Source of the DNA: Pseudoalteromonas sp. T1lg48
GTDB taxonomy: Bacteria; Pseudomonadota; Gammaproteobacteria; Enterobacterales; Alteromonadaceae
Direction of reading: 5' to 3'
NCBI RefSeq assembly: GCF_002964785.1
Contig: NZ_PQCC01000022.1
Location: 369,751 to 433,750, forward strand
DNA length: 64,000 nt
Numbering within the stretch: position 1 is the first letter of the stretch; the number at the start of each line of letters is the position of its first letter. Below are positions 1 through 10,208 of the stretch, piece after piece. The notes beneath the pieces were generated by a model. That model was not told the origin of the DNA. It saw only the letters and a list, made by a program, of their open reading frames with translations, and made no database searches. Both the position numbers and the translations under genes were made by a program.

Positions 1-460
1 TACGGGCACAGGCTTGCATGGCATAGACCGCCTGAGGCGTCATCGGCATGTATATGGCAACACGGTCGCCTTTTTGTACGCCCAACTTACGCAGACCATT
101 GGCCAGCTTGCAGACTTCATCATGAACCTGCTGGTAGCTGATATGCTCGCTTTGACTCGGGTCATCGCCTTCCCAAATCAACGCCGTTTTATCGGCCTTA
201 TCTTTTAGGTGGCGATCAATACAGTTATAGGAGGCGTTAAGTTGACCGTCTTCAAACCATTTAATGCTGATATGGCCTTTATCGAATGAGGTATTTTTAA
301 CCTTAGTATAAGGGGTGATCCATTCTAGACGCTGGCCGTGCTCGGCCCAAAATGCTTCTGGGTCGTCGATAGATTGTTGATACATAGCTTGGTATTTTTC
401 GTTATCGACTAATGCGTTGTTTTTGATGTTTTCAAAAACCGGATAAATGCTCTGTGACAT
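1..460 (-). CDS. acs: Acetyl-coenzyme A synthetase, N-terminal part (runs off the window)
   Basis: This is the first 153 codons of acetyl-CoA synthetase, which activates acetate to acetyl-CoA through acetyl-AMP in the cytoplasm. The start is ATG at 460, reading [19 protein letters not shown]. It is followed by family-typical stretches such as [33 protein letters not shown] and [24 protein letters not shown]-like ribosome site precedes the ATG. The rest of the gene lies left of position 1. It is transcribed away from the porin at 745. The match to Acs is clear from the N-terminal domain, although the adenylation core is outside the window. Confidence 0.93.
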   Translation of the reverse strand, partial: MSQSIYPVFENIKNNALVDNEKYQAMYQQSIDDPEAFWAEHGQRLEWITPYTKVKNTSFDKGHISIKWFEDGQLNASYNCIDRHLKDKADKTALIWEGDDPSQSEHISYQQVHDEVCKLANGLRKLGVQKGDRVAIYMPMTPQAVYAMQACAR

Positions 461-744
461 AACCGTCTCCATATGTTTTGTTGCCATTAGGCCTGCCCAC
501 AGCATTACTCAGGGCCACGTCTTGCAGTATTAGACCTTAGTATAGAATCGCCACGACCGTTGCAATTTTCACCTGGATTAGCGATAAACACCTTGCGGAT
601 ATTCATGCAATAAAGTCGCGGCAATCCTTCGGCAATCCTTCACCTGCTTTACTCGCTATACCTTAGTCGTACGACCAATAGATAATTGCCTAAAAAGCCA
701 GCAACGACCATGTTTGCTGAGCTAGCTTGCAACAGGACAAGATT
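461..744. other. Divergent intergenic region between acs and the porin gene
   Basis: This 284-bp gap must hold the promoters of both divergent genes. I see no convincing sigma-70 pair or named operator, and no open frame with a good ribosome site. Confidence 0.5.
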
Positions 745-1902
745 ATGACAACACAAAAATTAATGATGAAGACGCTGACTGCTATGGCGGTATGCACGGC
801 CATGGGCACTGCTCAGGCCGCGACCATAGGCGACACCGAGGTCAGTTACGGCGGTTATGTAAAGGTTGACGCTATGTGGAGCGATTTCTCCGCAGGAACC
901 ATTTCGGGCGACAGCATTGGTCGCGACTTTTATGTACCCAGTACCACACCGGTTGGCGATGATGACGACAGCGATGCGGTTTTTGATATGCACGCCCGGC
1001 AATCGCGTTTTAACTTCGGCACCAGTACCAAGTTAGACAACGGCAAGACCATCAATACCAAGATTGAGCTTGATTTCATTGCTTCTATTGGTGGTAACGA
1101 GCGCGTTACCAACTCCTATTCTCCGCGTATACGCCAAGCCTATATTACCTATGATGGTTGGCTCTTTGGCCAGGCATGGTCAAACTTCCAAAACGTCTCC
1201 GCCTTGCCGGAGACTTTGGACTTTGTTGGTCCAGCAGAAGGCACGGTGTTTGCCCGCCAGGCGCAGGCACGCTACAGCGTAGGTAATTGGGCCTTCTCTA
1301 TCGAAAACCCGGAAAGCACCATTACGGTCAACGGCGCTCGGGTCGAAACCGACGATGCCAGCATGCCGGATTTCACCGCTCGTTATAATCACACAGCCGA
1401 TTGGGGGCAAATCGTGGTTACCGGCCTGGCTCGCCAACTGACTTACAAGCAAGGTGGTGCCGACGAAGACGAAACCTCTTTTGGTGTCAGTGTTTCCGGA
1501 CGCTATAACCTGGGTGAGGACAACATTAAGTTTATGCTTACTCATGGCAAGGGCTTAGGACGCTACATTGGCCTAAATGTCGCGCACGGGGCCGTTTACG
1601 ATGGCAACGAACTTGATGCCATTGATTCTACCTCCGGCTTTATCGGCTATCAGCACCACTGGAACGAGCAATGGCGCTCCACCTTCCTGTATTCATTCTT
1701 TAGCGCCGATAACAATACCGATCTGCTTGCCTTTAGCGGTGATCCCACAGAAAGCAGCGTCAGCTACAGCGCCAACCTGCTGTACTCACCGGTGAAAAAG
1801 CTCACCTTCGGGGTCGAGTTTAAACATGCAGAGCGGGAAACCGAAAGTGGTGCCGACGGCGATCTGGATCGTCTGCAGTTCTCTGCCAAGTACGCATTTT
1901 AA
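745..1902 (+). CDS. DcaP-like outer-membrane porin
   Basis: The predicted product is a secreted 385-residue beta-barrel protein. The signal peptide covers about residues 1-25 and ends in GTAQA before ATIGDTEVSYGGYVKVDAMW. The body has alternating hydrophobic/aromatic strands and ends in a C-terminal Phe (SAKYAF), the usual outer-membrane assembly signal. The YGGYVKVDAMWSD start and RQSRFNFGTSTKLDNGKTI segment match the DcaP-like porin family as I know it (trimeric porins for small anionic solutes). An in-frame TTG lies upstream at 727, but ATG 745 is preferred because AGGACAA sits just upstream of it. The gene stands alone, divergent from acs, and is closed by a strong terminator. The substrate is unknown. 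Confidence 0.8.
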   Translation: MTTQKLMMKTLTAMAVCTAMGTAQAATIGDTEVSYGGYVKVDAMWSDFSAGTISGDSIGRDFYVPSTTPVGDDDDSDAVFDMHARQSRFNFGTSTKLDNGKTINTKIELDFIASIGGNERVTNSYSPRIRQAYITYDGWLFGQAWSNFQNVSALPETLDFVGPAEGTVFARQAQARYSVGNWAFSIENPESTITVNGARVETDDASMPDFTARYNHTADWGQIVVTGLARQLTYKQGGADEDETSFGVSVSGRYNLGEDNIKFMLTHGKGLGRYIGLNVAHGAVYDGNELDAIDSTSGFIGYQHHWNEQWRSTFLYSFFSADNNTDLLAFSGDPTESSVSYSANLLYSPVKKLTFGVEFKHAERETESGADGDLDRLQFSAKYAF

Positions 1903-1915
1903 CCGCGTTCAGCAT

Positions 1916-1960
1916 AAAAAAGCCGCCTTCCTTTATTCGGAAGGCGGCTTTTTTATTTTT
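1916..1960 (+). terminator. Rho-independent terminator after the porin gene
   Basis: An 11-bp perfect stem (AGCCGCCTTCC / GGAAGGCGGCT, loop 1932-1938) is followed by TTTTTATTTTT. An A-run at 1916-1920 may let it work weakly on the other strand. Confidence 0.93.
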
Positions 1961-1981
1961 ATAACGTCATAGAACTGGCAT

Positions 1982-2009
1982 AAAAAAACCAGCCCTGGGG
2001 CTGGTTTTA
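1982..2009 (-). terminator. Rho-independent terminator after recA
   Basis: On the minus strand AACCAGCCCC AGGG CTGGTT forms a tight stem followed by seven T residues (complement of 1982-1988). It lies 22 nt past the recA stop. Confidence 0.9.
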
Positions 2010-2030
2010 CTTACTCTTATTCTTTACGCC

Positions 2031-3080
2031 TTACTCGGCATCCACTTCTTCGGCAAGCGAGTTTACTTCACCCTCTTCCGGCTTAATGGTGGCTTTTAGC
2101 AACAGCATTTCACGTAGCTTGCCTTCAATCTCATTGGCGATCTCGACATTTTCTTTTAAGAACTTAATCGAGTTCGACTTACCCTGGCCTACTTTCGAGC
2201 CATTGTAGCTATACCAGGCACCTGATTTTTCAATCAGCTTGTGCTTCACGCCAAGGTCGATAAGCTCACCTTCTTTAGAGATACCCTCACCATACATGAT
2301 GATAAATTCGGCTTGCTTAAACGGAGGTGCTACCTTGTTCTTCACTACCTTAACGCGGGTTTCGTTACCTACTACTTCATCGCCGTCTTTAACCGAACCG
2401 ATGCGACGAATATCAAGGCGAACCGATGAATAGAACTTCAGGGCGTTACCACCTGTGGTGGTTTCCGGGTTACCGAACATTACACCAATCTTCATACGAA
2501 TTTGGTTGATGAAGATACACAAGGTGTTTGAACGCTTGATATTACCGGTTAGCTTACGCAATGCCTGTGACATTAAACGGGCCTGCAAACCAACGTGGCT
2601 GTCACCCATTTCACCTTCGATTTCCGCTTTTGGTGTTAGTGCGGCCACCGAGTCGACGATAACCACGTCAACGGCGCCCGAACGTACCAGCATGTCACAA
2701 ATTTCCAGCGCCTGCTCACCTGTGTCCGGCTGAGAAACAAGTAGCTCATCAACATTTACGCCTAGTTTCTCGGCATAAACTGGGTCAAGGGCGTGCTCGG
2801 CATCAACGAAGGCACAGGTTTTACCCTGGCGCTGGGCTTGAGCGACAACCTGCAAGGTCAGTGTGGTTTTACCCGATGATTCCGGACCATAAATTTCCAC
2901 TACACGGCCGGTTGGCAGACCACCAATGCCCAAGGCAATATCAATCCCCAGTGAACCGGTAGAAATGGCTTCAACATCCAAAGCCTGGCTGTCGCCCAGT
3001 TTCATGATTGAGCCTTTACCAAATTGGCGCTCAATTTGTGAAAGCGCAGCGCTTAAGGCTTTTTGCTTGTTATCGTTCAT
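2031..3080 (-). CDS. recA: Recombinase A
   Basis: RecA forms filaments on single-stranded DNA, drives homologous strand exchange and activates LexA self-cleavage. The 349-residue product has Walker [10 protein letters not shown] (about residue 67), the Walker B region [12 protein letters not shown], loop L1 [21 protein letters not shown] in full, and loop L2 beginning [19 protein letters not shown]. The C-terminus is acidic ([15 protein letters not shown]). Start ATG 3080 ([13 protein letters not shown]) was chosen over an in-frame upstream start at 3098 because GGAGAAAAC directly precedes it. The promoter region carries a perfect LexA box. No recX follows; the next gene is a convergent porin. 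The reading frame is intact. Confidence 0.98.
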   Translation of the reverse strand: MNDNKQKALSAALSQIERQFGKGSIMKLGDSQALDVEAISTGSLGIDIALGIGGLPTGRVVEIYGPESSGKTTLTLQVVAQAQRQGKTCAFVDAEHALDPVYAEKLGVNVDELLVSQPDTGEQALEICDMLVRSGAVDVVIVDSVAALTPKAEIEGEMGDSHVGLQARLMSQALRKLTGNIKRSNTLCIFINQIRMKIGVMFGNPETTTGGNALKFYSSVRLDIRRIGSVKDGDEVVGNETRVKVVKNKVAPPFKQAEFIIMYGEGISKEGELIDLGVKHKLIEKSGAWYSYNGSKVGQGKSNSIKFLKENVEIANEIEGKLREMLLLKATIKPEEGEVNSLAEEVDAE

Positions 3081-3149
3081 TGTTTTCTCCAAAATCATTG
3101 ACCGCCAAGCTCATCATGTTTGGTATTAACGCTTGACTTAATGAAGCTT

Positions 3150-3177
3150 AGTATACTGTATGAAATTACAGTATCAA
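3150..3177 (-). promoter_or_regulatory. recA sigma-70 promoter with a perfect LexA (SOS) box
   Basis: On the minus strand a -35 TTGATA (complement of 3172-3177) and a -10 TATACT (complement of 3150-3155) are 16 bp apart. The whole spacer is the LexA operator CTGT-N8-ACAG (3156-3171) inside the palindrome TACTG...CAGTA (3154-3173). The -35 hexamer contains the stop codon of pncC (3174-3176). The layout is the same as in the E. coli recA promoter. Confidence 0.95.
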
Positions 3178-3680
3178 GCAGATTCTAAAATTTTTACCAC
3201 CATGTCCAGAGCATGACTGATGGCCTGCTCACGCACATAGGCGCGATCCCCATTAAATTGGCGCTCTTCGGTATAGACCTGCTGATTAAAATACACCGCA
3301 AACCACACCAAACCCACCGGCTTATCATCGCTGCCACCATCCGGACCAGCGATGCCCGAGGTGACCACGGCCACATCCGCTTGCGCCGCATGCGCCGCGC
3401 CGCGCGCCATTTCGATTACCGTTTGCTCGCTTACGGCACCGAATTGGGTTAGGGTTTGCGCTGATACACCGAGACGCTCCTGCTTGGCTTCATTGCTATA
3501 AGTCACCGCGGCTTCAGCAAAATAGCGTGAGCTCCCCGGAGTATCTGTAATGGCATAGGCAATGCCACCGCCGGTGCAAGACTCAGCGGTAGTGATCATC
3601 ATCTGCTTATCCGTTAAAATAACGCCCAGTTGCGCGGCAAGGGTTTGTGTATTGGCAGTAAACCTTTGTTGTAAGTTCAT
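3174..3680 (-). CDS. pncC: Nicotinamide-nucleotide amidase (CinA C-terminal-domain protein)
   Basis: This 168-residue protein consists only of the CinA C-terminal deamidase domain, which converts nicotinamide mononucleotide to nicotinate mononucleotide for NAD salvage. Family signatures are visible: [22 protein letters not shown] near residue 30, [11 protein letters not shown], and the core around [20 protein letters not shown]. The catalytic Ser/Lys-type residues lie in AESCTGG and later motifs. Start ATG 3680 has AAGGATGG just upstream; in-frame alternatives further upstream lack a better site. It is transcribed toward recA, and its stop lies inside the recA promoter, so some readthrough into recA is possible. 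It is divergent from mutS with a 24-nt gap. Confidence 0.93.
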   Translation of the reverse strand: MNLQQRFTANTQTLAAQLGVILTDKQMMITTAESCTGGGIAYAITDTPGSSRYFAEAAVTYSNEAKQERLGVSAQTLTQFGAVSEQTVIEMARGAAHAAQADVAVVTSGIAGPDGGSDDKPVGLVWFAVYFNQQVYTEERQFNGDRAYVREQAISHALDMVVKILESA

Positions 3681-3704
3681 AACCATCCTTATTCGAGTGA
3701 GTGC

Positions 3705-6293
3705 ATGTCGGCTAATCTCTATAGTGAAGATAATATAAAACAACAAACCCCCATGATGCAGCAATACTTGCGCATTAAGGCACAACATCCGGATATTTTA
3801 CTCTTCTATCGCATGGGGGACTTCTATGAGCTGTTTTTCGACGATGCCATCCGCGCAGCAGAATTATTAGATATTTCGCAAACTTACCGTGGCAAGGCCG
3901 GCGGTGCCCCGATCCCTATGGCGGGAGTACCCTATCACGCGGTGGAAAACTATTTAGCGCGCCTGGTTCAGCTTGGCGAATCGGTGGCCATTTGTGAACA
4001 GGTTGGCGATCCGGCTACCAGCAAGGGCCCGGTAGAGCGCAAGGTGGTGCGTATCGTCACTCCGGGGACGGTCACAGACGAAGCCCTGCTCAACGAACGT
4101 CAAGACAATCTGCTGGTTAGCGTCTGCCAGGGCACCAGCGACTATTTTGGTGTGGCCTATCTGGATATCAATTCCGGACGTTTTAATATCGTCGAGTGTG
4201 CCGACGCCGACGCCTTTAAATCAACCCTGCAACGACTCAACCCGGCCGAATTACTCTATTCGGAAAGCTTTGCCGATATGGGGCTTATCGAACACATTAA
4301 AGGTATGCGCCGTCGCCCAGAGTGGGAATTCGATTTAGACACGGCCATTACTTCATTATGTCAGCAATTTGGCACTCAAGATCTGATTGGTTTTGGTGTC
4401 GCCGATGCCAAACTGGGTTTAGTGGCGGCCGGATGCTTGCTGCAGTATGTAAAAGACACCCAGCGCACCGCATTACCGCACATTAACGCCATCAGTCTGG
4501 AGCAGGACAGCCAGGCCGTGGTACTCGATAGCGCCACCCGTAAAAACCTTGAGCTCACCCAAAACCTAGGCGGCGGCATTGAAAACACTCTGGCGGCCAT
4601 TTTGGATAAAACCGCCACGCCCATGGGCTCACGCCTATTGAAACGCCGTATTCATAACCCGGTACGCTGCCGTGACGAGCTTAATCTGCGCCTTGATGCC
4701 ATCGACACCCTGATAGATCAGGGCTGGCACCTTGAACTGCATCCCCTGCTGCGTAATGTCGGCGATATCGAGCGCATCGTGGCCCGCCTGGCCTTAGGTA
4801 ATGCCCGACCCAGAGATCTGTCTCGTTTACGCTCAGCGCTACAACAATTGCCCGAGTTACAAGGCCTGCTCGGCACCGCGTCGCAACGACGCTTGGCGCA
4901 GATTGCCAATGCCTGTGAGCCCAATGACGAACTGCTCAACCTGCTTGAGCGCGCCATTATCGATAACCCGCCGGTGCTTATTCGCGACGGCGGCGTGATT
5001 GCCGAGGGCTATAACCAGGAGCTCGATCACTGGCGTAACCTGTCTCAGGGGGCCACCGATGTACTCGAAGCCATGGAAGAGCGTGAGCGCGAAGTCACGG
5101 GGATCAGTACCCTGAAAATCGGCTACAACAAGGTGCATGGCTTTTATATCGATATTAGCCGCGCCAACTCACACCTGGTGCCGGATCATTACATTCGTCG
5201 CCAAACCCTGAAAAACAATGAACGTTATATTATTCCCGAGCTGAAAGAGCATGAAGACAAGGTGTTGGGCAGCCAGTCACAGGCCCTGGCACTGGAAAAG
5301 CAGCTCTATGAAGAGTTATTCACGCTAATAGCCCCGCATCTGGAACGATTGCAGCGTTTGGCGGCAGCCCTGAGCGAACTTGATGTATTGAATAACTTTG
5401 CCGAGCGAGCGCTGACCTTAAACTATTGCAAACCCGAACTCGATGAAAGCGATGCCATCAATATACGTGAAGGCCGCCACCCCGTGGTCGAGCAGGTGAT
5501 GCGTGACCCCTTTATCGCCAACCCCATAGAGCTCAATAGCCAGCGTCGCATGCTGATGATCACCGGCCCGAATATGGGTGGTAAATCAACCTATATGCGT
5601 CAAACCGCCTTGATCGTATTAATGGCACATATCGGCTGTTATGTGCCGGCGGCGAGCGCCAATATCGGCATAGTCGATCGTATATTTACCCGTATCGGCG
5701 CCAGTGATGACCTGGCCTCAGGGCGCTCGACCTTTATGGTGGAGATGACGGAAACCGCGACGATTTTAAATAATGCCAGCCAGCATTCGCTGGTATTAAT
5801 GGATGAGATTGGCCGGGGTACAAGTACCTATGATGGTTTATCTCTGGCCTATGCGACGGCGGATTATCTGGCTCATAAGATCAATGCCAAGACCTTGTTT
5901 GCGACCCATTATTTTGAGTTAACCGAGCTGGCGGAGCAAGAGTCGGGACTGGTTAATGTGCACCTTGATGCCATTGAGCATAACGACACCATTGCCTTTA
6001 TGCACAAGGTGTTAGAAGGCCCGGCAAGTAAAAGCTTCGGCTTGCAGGTCGCGGCCCTGGCCGGCGTGCCTAAGGCGGTGATCAGTAATGCCAAACGCAA
6101 GCTAAAACAGCTGGAGCAGCAGCCGACCATCAATGGCAATGGTGCTACCGTACATAACAATCAGCTTGAACTGTTAGCCCCGGATCCCGAGCCCAGCGCT
6201 TTGGAAGTAGCACTCGGTGAGCTTAACCCCGATGAACTGACTCCTCGCCAGGCTTTAGATGCGCTGTATCACTTGAAGTCACTTTATCAATAA
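3705..6293 (+). CDS. mutS: DNA mismatch repair protein MutS
   Basis: MutS recognises base mismatches and small loops and recruits MutL and MutH. At 862 residues the length is typical. The mismatch-binding Phe-X-Glu is at residues 40-42 ([11 protein letters not shown]). The clamp and lever regions follow, then the ABC-type ATPase with Walker [10 protein letters not shown] near residue 620, the [11 protein letters not shown] loop, Walker [14 protein letters not shown] near residue 698, and the ATHYFEL His switch. The C-terminal tail ends in a short helical tetramerisation-like segment ([17 protein letters not shown]). The start ATG 3705 has GAGTGA upstream. The gene is convergent with rpoS across a shared terminator and looks fully intact. 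Confidence 0.98.
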   Translation: MSANLYSEDNIKQQTPMMQQYLRIKAQHPDILLFYRMGDFYELFFDDAIRAAELLDISQTYRGKAGGAPIPMAGVPYHAVENYLARLVQLGESVAICEQVGDPATSKGPVERKVVRIVTPGTVTDEALLNERQDNLLVSVCQGTSDYFGVAYLDINSGRFNIVECADADAFKSTLQRLNPAELLYSESFADMGLIEHIKGMRRRPEWEFDLDTAITSLCQQFGTQDLIGFGVADAKLGLVAAGCLLQYVKDTQRTALPHINAISLEQDSQAVVLDSATRKNLELTQNLGGGIENTLAAILDKTATPMGSRLLKRRIHNPVRCRDELNLRLDAIDTLIDQGWHLELHPLLRNVGDIERIVARLALGNARPRDLSRLRSALQQLPELQGLLGTASQRRLAQIANACEPNDELLNLLERAIIDNPPVLIRDGGVIAEGYNQELDHWRNLSQGATDVLEAMEEREREVTGISTLKIGYNKVHGFYIDISRANSHLVPDHYIRRQTLKNNERYIIPELKEHEDKVLGSQSQALALEKQLYEELFTLIAPHLERLQRLAAALSELDVLNNFAERALTLNYCKPELDESDAINIREGRHPVVEQVMRDPFIANPIELNSQRRMLMITGPNMGGKSTYMRQTALIVLMAHIGCYVPAASANIGIVDRIFTRIGASDDLASGRSTFMVEMTETATILNNASQHSLVLMDEIGRGTSTYDGLSLAYATADYLAHKINAKTLFATHYFELTELAEQESGLVNVHLDAIEHNDTIAFMHKVLEGPASKSFGLQVAALAGVPKAVISNAKRKLKQLEQQPTINGNGATVHNNQLELLAPDPEPSALEVALGELNPDELTPRQALDALYHLKSLYQ

Positions 6294-6295
6294 CG

Positions 6296-6326
6296 CAAAA
6301 ACGCCGCTTTTCAGCGGCGTTTTTTA
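6296..6326. terminator. Bidirectional terminator between mutS and rpoS
   Basis: ACGCCGCT/AGCGGCGT stem (6301-6308 and 6313-6320) with a TTTC loop, flanked by an A-run on the left and a T-run on the right. It can serve both convergent genes. Confidence 0.92.
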
Positions 6327-6333
6327 ATCTTGA

Positions 6334-7330
6334 TTACACTTGCTCAAACAAGCTTTCGGTGTTGAGGCCTTCATGTTGCAACATGTCTTTAAGTCGACGC
6401 AGCGCTTCCACCTGTATTTGTCGGACTCGCTCTCGAGTCAGGCCAATTTCGCGACCTACATCTTCCAGGGTTGAAGGTTCATAACCCAATAGACCGAAAC
6501 GGCGTGCCAATACTTCCCTTTGTTTCGGGTTAAGCTCATCGAGCCAATGGACGATATGGCTATTAATATCGTTATTCTGTACTTCCCCTTCCGGACCACG
6601 GCCCTTTTCATCGGCGATGATATCGAGCAATGCCTTGTCATTGTCACCACCGATTGGAGTGTCGACAGAAGAAATTTTTTCGTTCAGACGCAACATCTTA
6701 GAAACGTCTTCCACCGGTTTATCCAAGCGTTCGGCAATTTCTTCGGCGGTCGGCTCGTGATCCAATTGCTGCGTTAGCTCACGGGCAGTACGTAAATAGA
6801 CATTGAGTTCTTTAACTACGTGAATAGGTAAGCGGATGGTGCGGGTTTGGTTCATAATAGCCCGCTCTATGGTTTGGCGTATCCACCAGGTGGCATAGGT
6901 TGAAAAGCGAAAACCCCGTTCCGGATCAAACTTTTCCACCGCTCGGATTAGGCCCAGGTTGCCCTCTTCGATCAAATCAAGTAGTGCGAGACCGCGATTG
7001 TTATATCGGCGAGCGATTTTTATATCGGCGAGCGATTTTTACTACCAGCCTGAGGTTACTCTCTATCATGCGTTTGCGGGATGCTTCACAGCCACGAAGG
7101 GCCTTGCGTGCGAAGTAGACTTCTTCTTCAGCGCTTAGCAGCGGTGAAAAGCCAATTTCGCCTAAATATAATTGTGTAGCGTCGAGGTTTTTGACATTGT
7201 CGTCTTTAGCGAACAACTCATCGTCACTATCGTCCTCTACCTGCTCAAGGAGTTCTTCCTTTGGCTCGTCGAGAACGTCCGAATCATTACTGTTGTCATT
7301 CGTGCTTTCAAGTTTTGCGGTTTGACCCAT
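6334..7330 (-). pseudogene. rpoS: RNA polymerase sigma factor RpoS, disrupted by a 19-bp tandem duplication
   Basis: RpoS is the stationary-phase/general stress sigma factor. The reading frame begins at ATG 7330 ([16 protein letters not shown]) with GGGAGGG upstream. It runs through region 1.2 ([21 protein letters not shown]) and region 2.1 ([16 protein letters not shown]), then ends at a stop after 109 residues. The missing part continues in another frame from about 6975 with [20 protein letters not shown] and goes through regions 2.3-4.2 to the C-terminus. The cause is visible: the 19-bp unit at 7003-7021 (atatcggcgagcgattttt) is repeated exactly at 7022-7040. Removing one copy restores a 325-residue RpoS reading [19 protein letters not shown]. 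As written the protein lacks the DNA-binding regions and should be inactive. Confidence 0.93.
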
Positions 7331-7393
7331 CAGAGTACCCTCCCGTGTAATTCAGACTTTTCCCTACACTAAATTACTTTATTGCCCGTCGCG

Positions 7394-8215
7394 CTAAGGT
7401 AAAAAATTAGCTGGGTTTACCGCCTTGCCTCTATACCGTATTTCAAACCGAAGTGCAGTGATAGAAGACTCGGAGTTACCCATTTCCGCTATTGTTTGCC
7501 CTGCTTTGACATCCTGTTTTTCTTTCACTAGTAAACGCGAGTTATGCGCATAGGCACTAAGATAATCATCGTTGTGTTTCACTATGATTAAATTACCGTA
7601 TCCCCTGAGCGCGTCCCCAGCGTAAACAACCACACCGTCCGCCGCTGCTGAGATAGCCGTTCCTTTTTTATTCGCTATTTGCAGTCCCTTGTAGCCATTC
7701 TCACGGTTGGAGAAACCTTGCGTTACTTTCCCCCGGGTGGGCCATTTCCACTTTATTTTGTTAGCAGAACCAGACGATTTGCTAACATTTTTTTTACTAG
7801 TCTTATTCTGAACATACTCCCGTTGAATCGGCTTAGCAACCTCTTTCTTGATATTTTCTTTGGTTTTTTGTCCTGTTTTTCTAGGCTTTTTACTCGAATT
7901 AAGGTATCTTTCTCGCTTTTTCTTTTTTAGCCACTGAGATTCTAGGTAAATTAGCTGGTTGGGATAAATGGTATAAGGAGGTTTAATGCCGTTTATTTTC
8001 GCTACATCACGAACATCTTTCTTTGCACTAAATGCAATGGCGTAGAGGGTATCGCCTTTTTGCACCCGGTAATGCTCACCGGTTATATGAATTTTACGTG
8101 TCACCTTGGCCTGACCAGTCTCCAGGGAAGAAACCGGGGCCGGGGCGGTGCGAGAAGAACAGGCGCTGATAACAAAAGTAACCAGCAGCAATAGACTGGT
8201 GTTTTTGAAACTCAT
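7394..8215 (-). CDS. nlpD: NlpD-type LysM/LytM lipoprotein (amidase activator)
   Basis: NlpD is an outer-membrane lipoprotein that activates the septal amidase AmiC during cell separation. The 273-residue product has a lipobox ending ISAC at Cys19, a LysM domain at about 48-93 (YRVQKGDTLYAIA to IYPNQLIYL), a Lys-rich AT-rich linker (about 95-150) and a C-terminal LytM/M23-like domain from about 160 (GKVTQGFS). Zinc ligands are absent: the usual HxGxD-like site reads KGLQIANKKG, and no HxH is seen near SAYAHNS. This agrees with NlpD acting as an activator, not an enzyme. ATG 8215 was chosen because GAAGGG precedes it. The rpoS start follows after 63 nt; in relatives rpoS promoters lie inside nlpD. 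Confidence 0.92.
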   Translation of the reverse strand: MSFKNTSLLLLVTFVISACSSRTAPAPVSSLETGQAKVTRKIHITGEHYRVQKGDTLYAIAFSAKKDVRDVAKINGIKPPYTIYPNQLIYLESQWLKKKKRERYLNSSKKPRKTGQKTKENIKKEVAKPIQREYVQNKTSKKNVSKSSGSANKIKWKWPTRGKVTQGFSNRENGYKGLQIANKKGTAISAAADGVVVYAGDALRGYGNLIIVKHNDDYLSAYAHNSRLLVKEKQDVKAGQTIAEMGNSESSITALRFEIRYRGKAVNPANFLP

Positions 8216-8233
8216 GCAGCGCCCTTCCATTAG

Positions 8234-8812
8234 CTAGCGAAGTACTAAATATAAAACGATCGCCAGGCCTACGACAAGCCAGCCCAACACTTCCACATAT
8301 TGACGCAGCTTTTCCTCCATGCGTGCGCCACCCCACTTCATCAGCGCCGCCACCAAAAAGAAACGGGCTCCGCGGCCTATGGCCGATGCCAGTAAAAATG
8401 GCAAAAACGCCATCTGCAACAGACCTGCACCTATGGTAAAGACCTTATAGGGAATAGGAGAAAAACCGGCGAGAAACACCACCCAGATACCGTAGTCCTT
8501 AAACCAGGCCAAGGCATGAGCAAACTTATCCTGCCAGCCCATAGAAGCAATCAAGGGCTCGACGACTGGCTCAAAGAGCCAATAACCCAGGGCATAACCC
8601 AAAATACCGCCGATCACCGAAGCCAAGGTAGTCAGCAGGGCAAATCGCCAGGCCGTTGTCGGCTTGGCTAAACACATGGGGGCCAGCATCACATCCGGGG
8701 GCACGGGAAAGAATACCGATTCGGCAAAACTCATTCCAGCAAGATAACGCTCGGCATGACGATGTCTTGCCCAACGCAACGCGGCGTCGTACAAAGCAGT
8801 AAAGAGGCGCAA
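8234..8812 (-). CDS. yqaA: YqaA-family (SNARE-associated/DedA-like) inner-membrane protein
   Basis: This 192-residue integral membrane protein belongs to the VTT/DedA-like superfamily. Typical YqaA features are AERYLAGMSFAESVFFPVPPD near the N-terminus, a glycine-rich re-entrant segment (ASVIGGILGYALGYWLFEP) and AGFSPIPYKVFTIGAGLLQM in the second half, with about four hydrophobic segments. Relatives include lipid flippase-type proteins; the exact substrate of YqaA is not established. It lies between pcm and nlpD, where it is found in many gammaproteobacteria, and its start is 9 nt from the pcm stop, so it is probably in the same operon. Confidence 0.88.
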   Translation of the reverse strand: MRLFTALYDAALRWARHRHAERYLAGMSFAESVFFPVPPDVMLAPMCLAKPTTAWRFALLTTLASVIGGILGYALGYWLFEPVVEPLIASMGWQDKFAHALAWFKDYGIWVVFLAGFSPIPYKVFTIGAGLLQMAFLPFLLASAIGRGARFFLVAALMKWGGARMEEKLRQYVEVLGWLVVGLAIVLYLVLR

Positions 8813-8821
8813 AGAATATCC

Positions 8822-9460
8822 TTAAATTATATCGCCAGGCACCAGTGGCACGAAGCGCACATCGGCTATGACTTGTTGTTTAAACTCATTTTGGCAGCGA
8901 GTATACAGCATCAATTTTTGCTCTGCATCGCCAATGGGAATTATCATTACCCCGCCCTCATCGAGCTGTTCCAGCAACTGCTGGGGCACGGTTTTGGCGG
9001 CGGCGGTGACGATAATGCCCTGAAACGGCGCTTGTGACGCCCAGCCTTGCCAACCATCACCATGCTTCATAGCCACGTTATACAAGTCGAGCTGCTGCAA
9101 GCGTCGCTTCGCTTGCCATTGCAAGGCCTTAATACGCTCAACCGAATAGACCTTGTTGAACAGTTGCGCCAAGATGGCACTTTGATAGCCCGAGCCGGTG
9201 CCAATTTCCAGCACCTTATCGCGCACCCCGTGCTGACGTAATACCTGGGTCATCAGCGCCACGATATAGGGCTGAGAAATCGTTTGCCCCTGACCTATGG
9301 GCAAGGCGGTGTTTTGGTAGGCTTTATGTTGCAATACATCATCGATAAACAGGTGGCGGGGCGTTTTCGCCATGACCTCAAGCACCTGCTCGTCGCTAAT
9401 GCCTTCATGTGCCAGCAGTTTGGCCAGGGAGCCGGCGCTGCGCTTATAGTTAGTGATCAT
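8822..9460 (-). CDS. pcm: Protein-L-isoaspartate O-methyltransferase
   Basis: Pcm repairs age-damaged proteins by methylating L-isoaspartyl residues with S-adenosylmethionine in the cytoplasm. The 212-residue product has [23 protein letters not shown] near the N-terminus, then [14 protein letters not shown]. The SAM-binding motif is [18 protein letters not shown] (about residue 80), followed by VYSVERI and the post-motif [20 protein letters not shown]. Start ATG 9460 overlaps the end of surE by 11 nt, indicating translational coupling in the truD-surE-pcm block. Confidence 0.97.
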   Translation of the reverse strand: MITNYKRSAGSLAKLLAHEGISDEQVLEVMAKTPRHLFIDDVLQHKAYQNTALPIGQGQTISQPYIVALMTQVLRQHGVRDKVLEIGTGSGYQSAILAQLFNKVYSVERIKALQWQAKRRLQQLDLYNVAMKHGDGWQGWASQAPFQGIIVTAAAKTVPQQLLEQLDEGGVMIIPIGDAEQKLMLYTRCQNEFKQQVIADVRFVPLVPGDII

Positions 9461-10208
9461 TGTCCCGCTCCGCTAACCAATGCTGTAAAGGTGCGATGCT
9501 TTCCCTGGCGGTCATATCCACGCTTAATGGTGTAACCGAGGCATAACCTTGGCGAATAGCCGCAAAATCAGTGCCTTCACCGGCATCTAATTCCGGCCCT
9601 AAAGAGCCATACCAAAACACCTTCCGACCCCACGGATCACGCTGAGCGGTCATGGTTTCTGCCTTGTGTCTGGCGCCTAAACGGGTCACCTTCACACCCT
9701 TTAGCTCGCTATAGGGCACATCGGGAACATTGATATTGATAATCTGGTCTTTAGGCAGGGGATGGCTTTTCAGTTTGTTAATAATGTCGACCGTCACCTT
9801 GGCGGCGGTTTCAAAATGCGTACAGTCATGGCCAACCAAAGACACGGCAATGGCGGGCAGGCCCATATGGCGCCCTTCGGTAGCGGCAGCCACCGTGCCC
9901 GAATACAGGGTATCGTCTCCTAAATTGGCGCCATGGTTAATACCGGCCACTACCAGATCAGGCTGTTCGGTAAATAGCGCGTTCAGGGCCACATGGACAC
10001 AATCCGTGGGGGTACCGTTAACACTGATAAAGCCGTTATCCAAATGCTGCGCCCGCAATGGATTCATTAGCGTGAGCGAATTGCTGGCGCCGCTGCAATT
10101 GCGATCCGGGGCGACCACATCGACGTCGGCTATCTCTTTTAAGGCCCGATAGAGGGCAGCTATGCCCTTGGCATGTACGCCATCATCATTGCTCAGCAAT
10201 ATCTTCAT
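9450..10208 (-). CDS. surE: 5'/3'-nucleotidase SurE
   Basis: SurE is a metal-dependent nucleotidase acting on nucleoside monophosphates and short polyphosphates. The 252-residue protein starts [15 protein letters not shown], containing the metal-binding Asp-Asp pair, followed by [25 protein letters not shown] and the active-site segment [21 protein letters not shown]. Two adjacent ATG codons (10211 and 10208) are possible; 10208 is better spaced from AAGGAG. It overlaps truD by 23 nt upstream and pcm by 11 nt downstream, so the three genes are co-translated. Confidence 0.97.
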   Translation of the reverse strand: MKILLSNDDGVHAKGIAALYRALKEIADVDVVAPDRNCSGASNSLTLMNPLRAQHLDNGFISVNGTPTDCVHVALNALFTEQPDLVVAGINHGANLGDDTLYSGTVAAATEGRHMGLPAIAVSLVGHDCTHFETAAKVTVDIINKLKSHPLPKDQIININVPDVPYSELKGVKVTRLGARHKAETMTAQRDPWGRKVFWYGSLGPELDAGEGTDFAAIRQGYASVTPLSVDMTARESIAPLQHWLAERDNDH

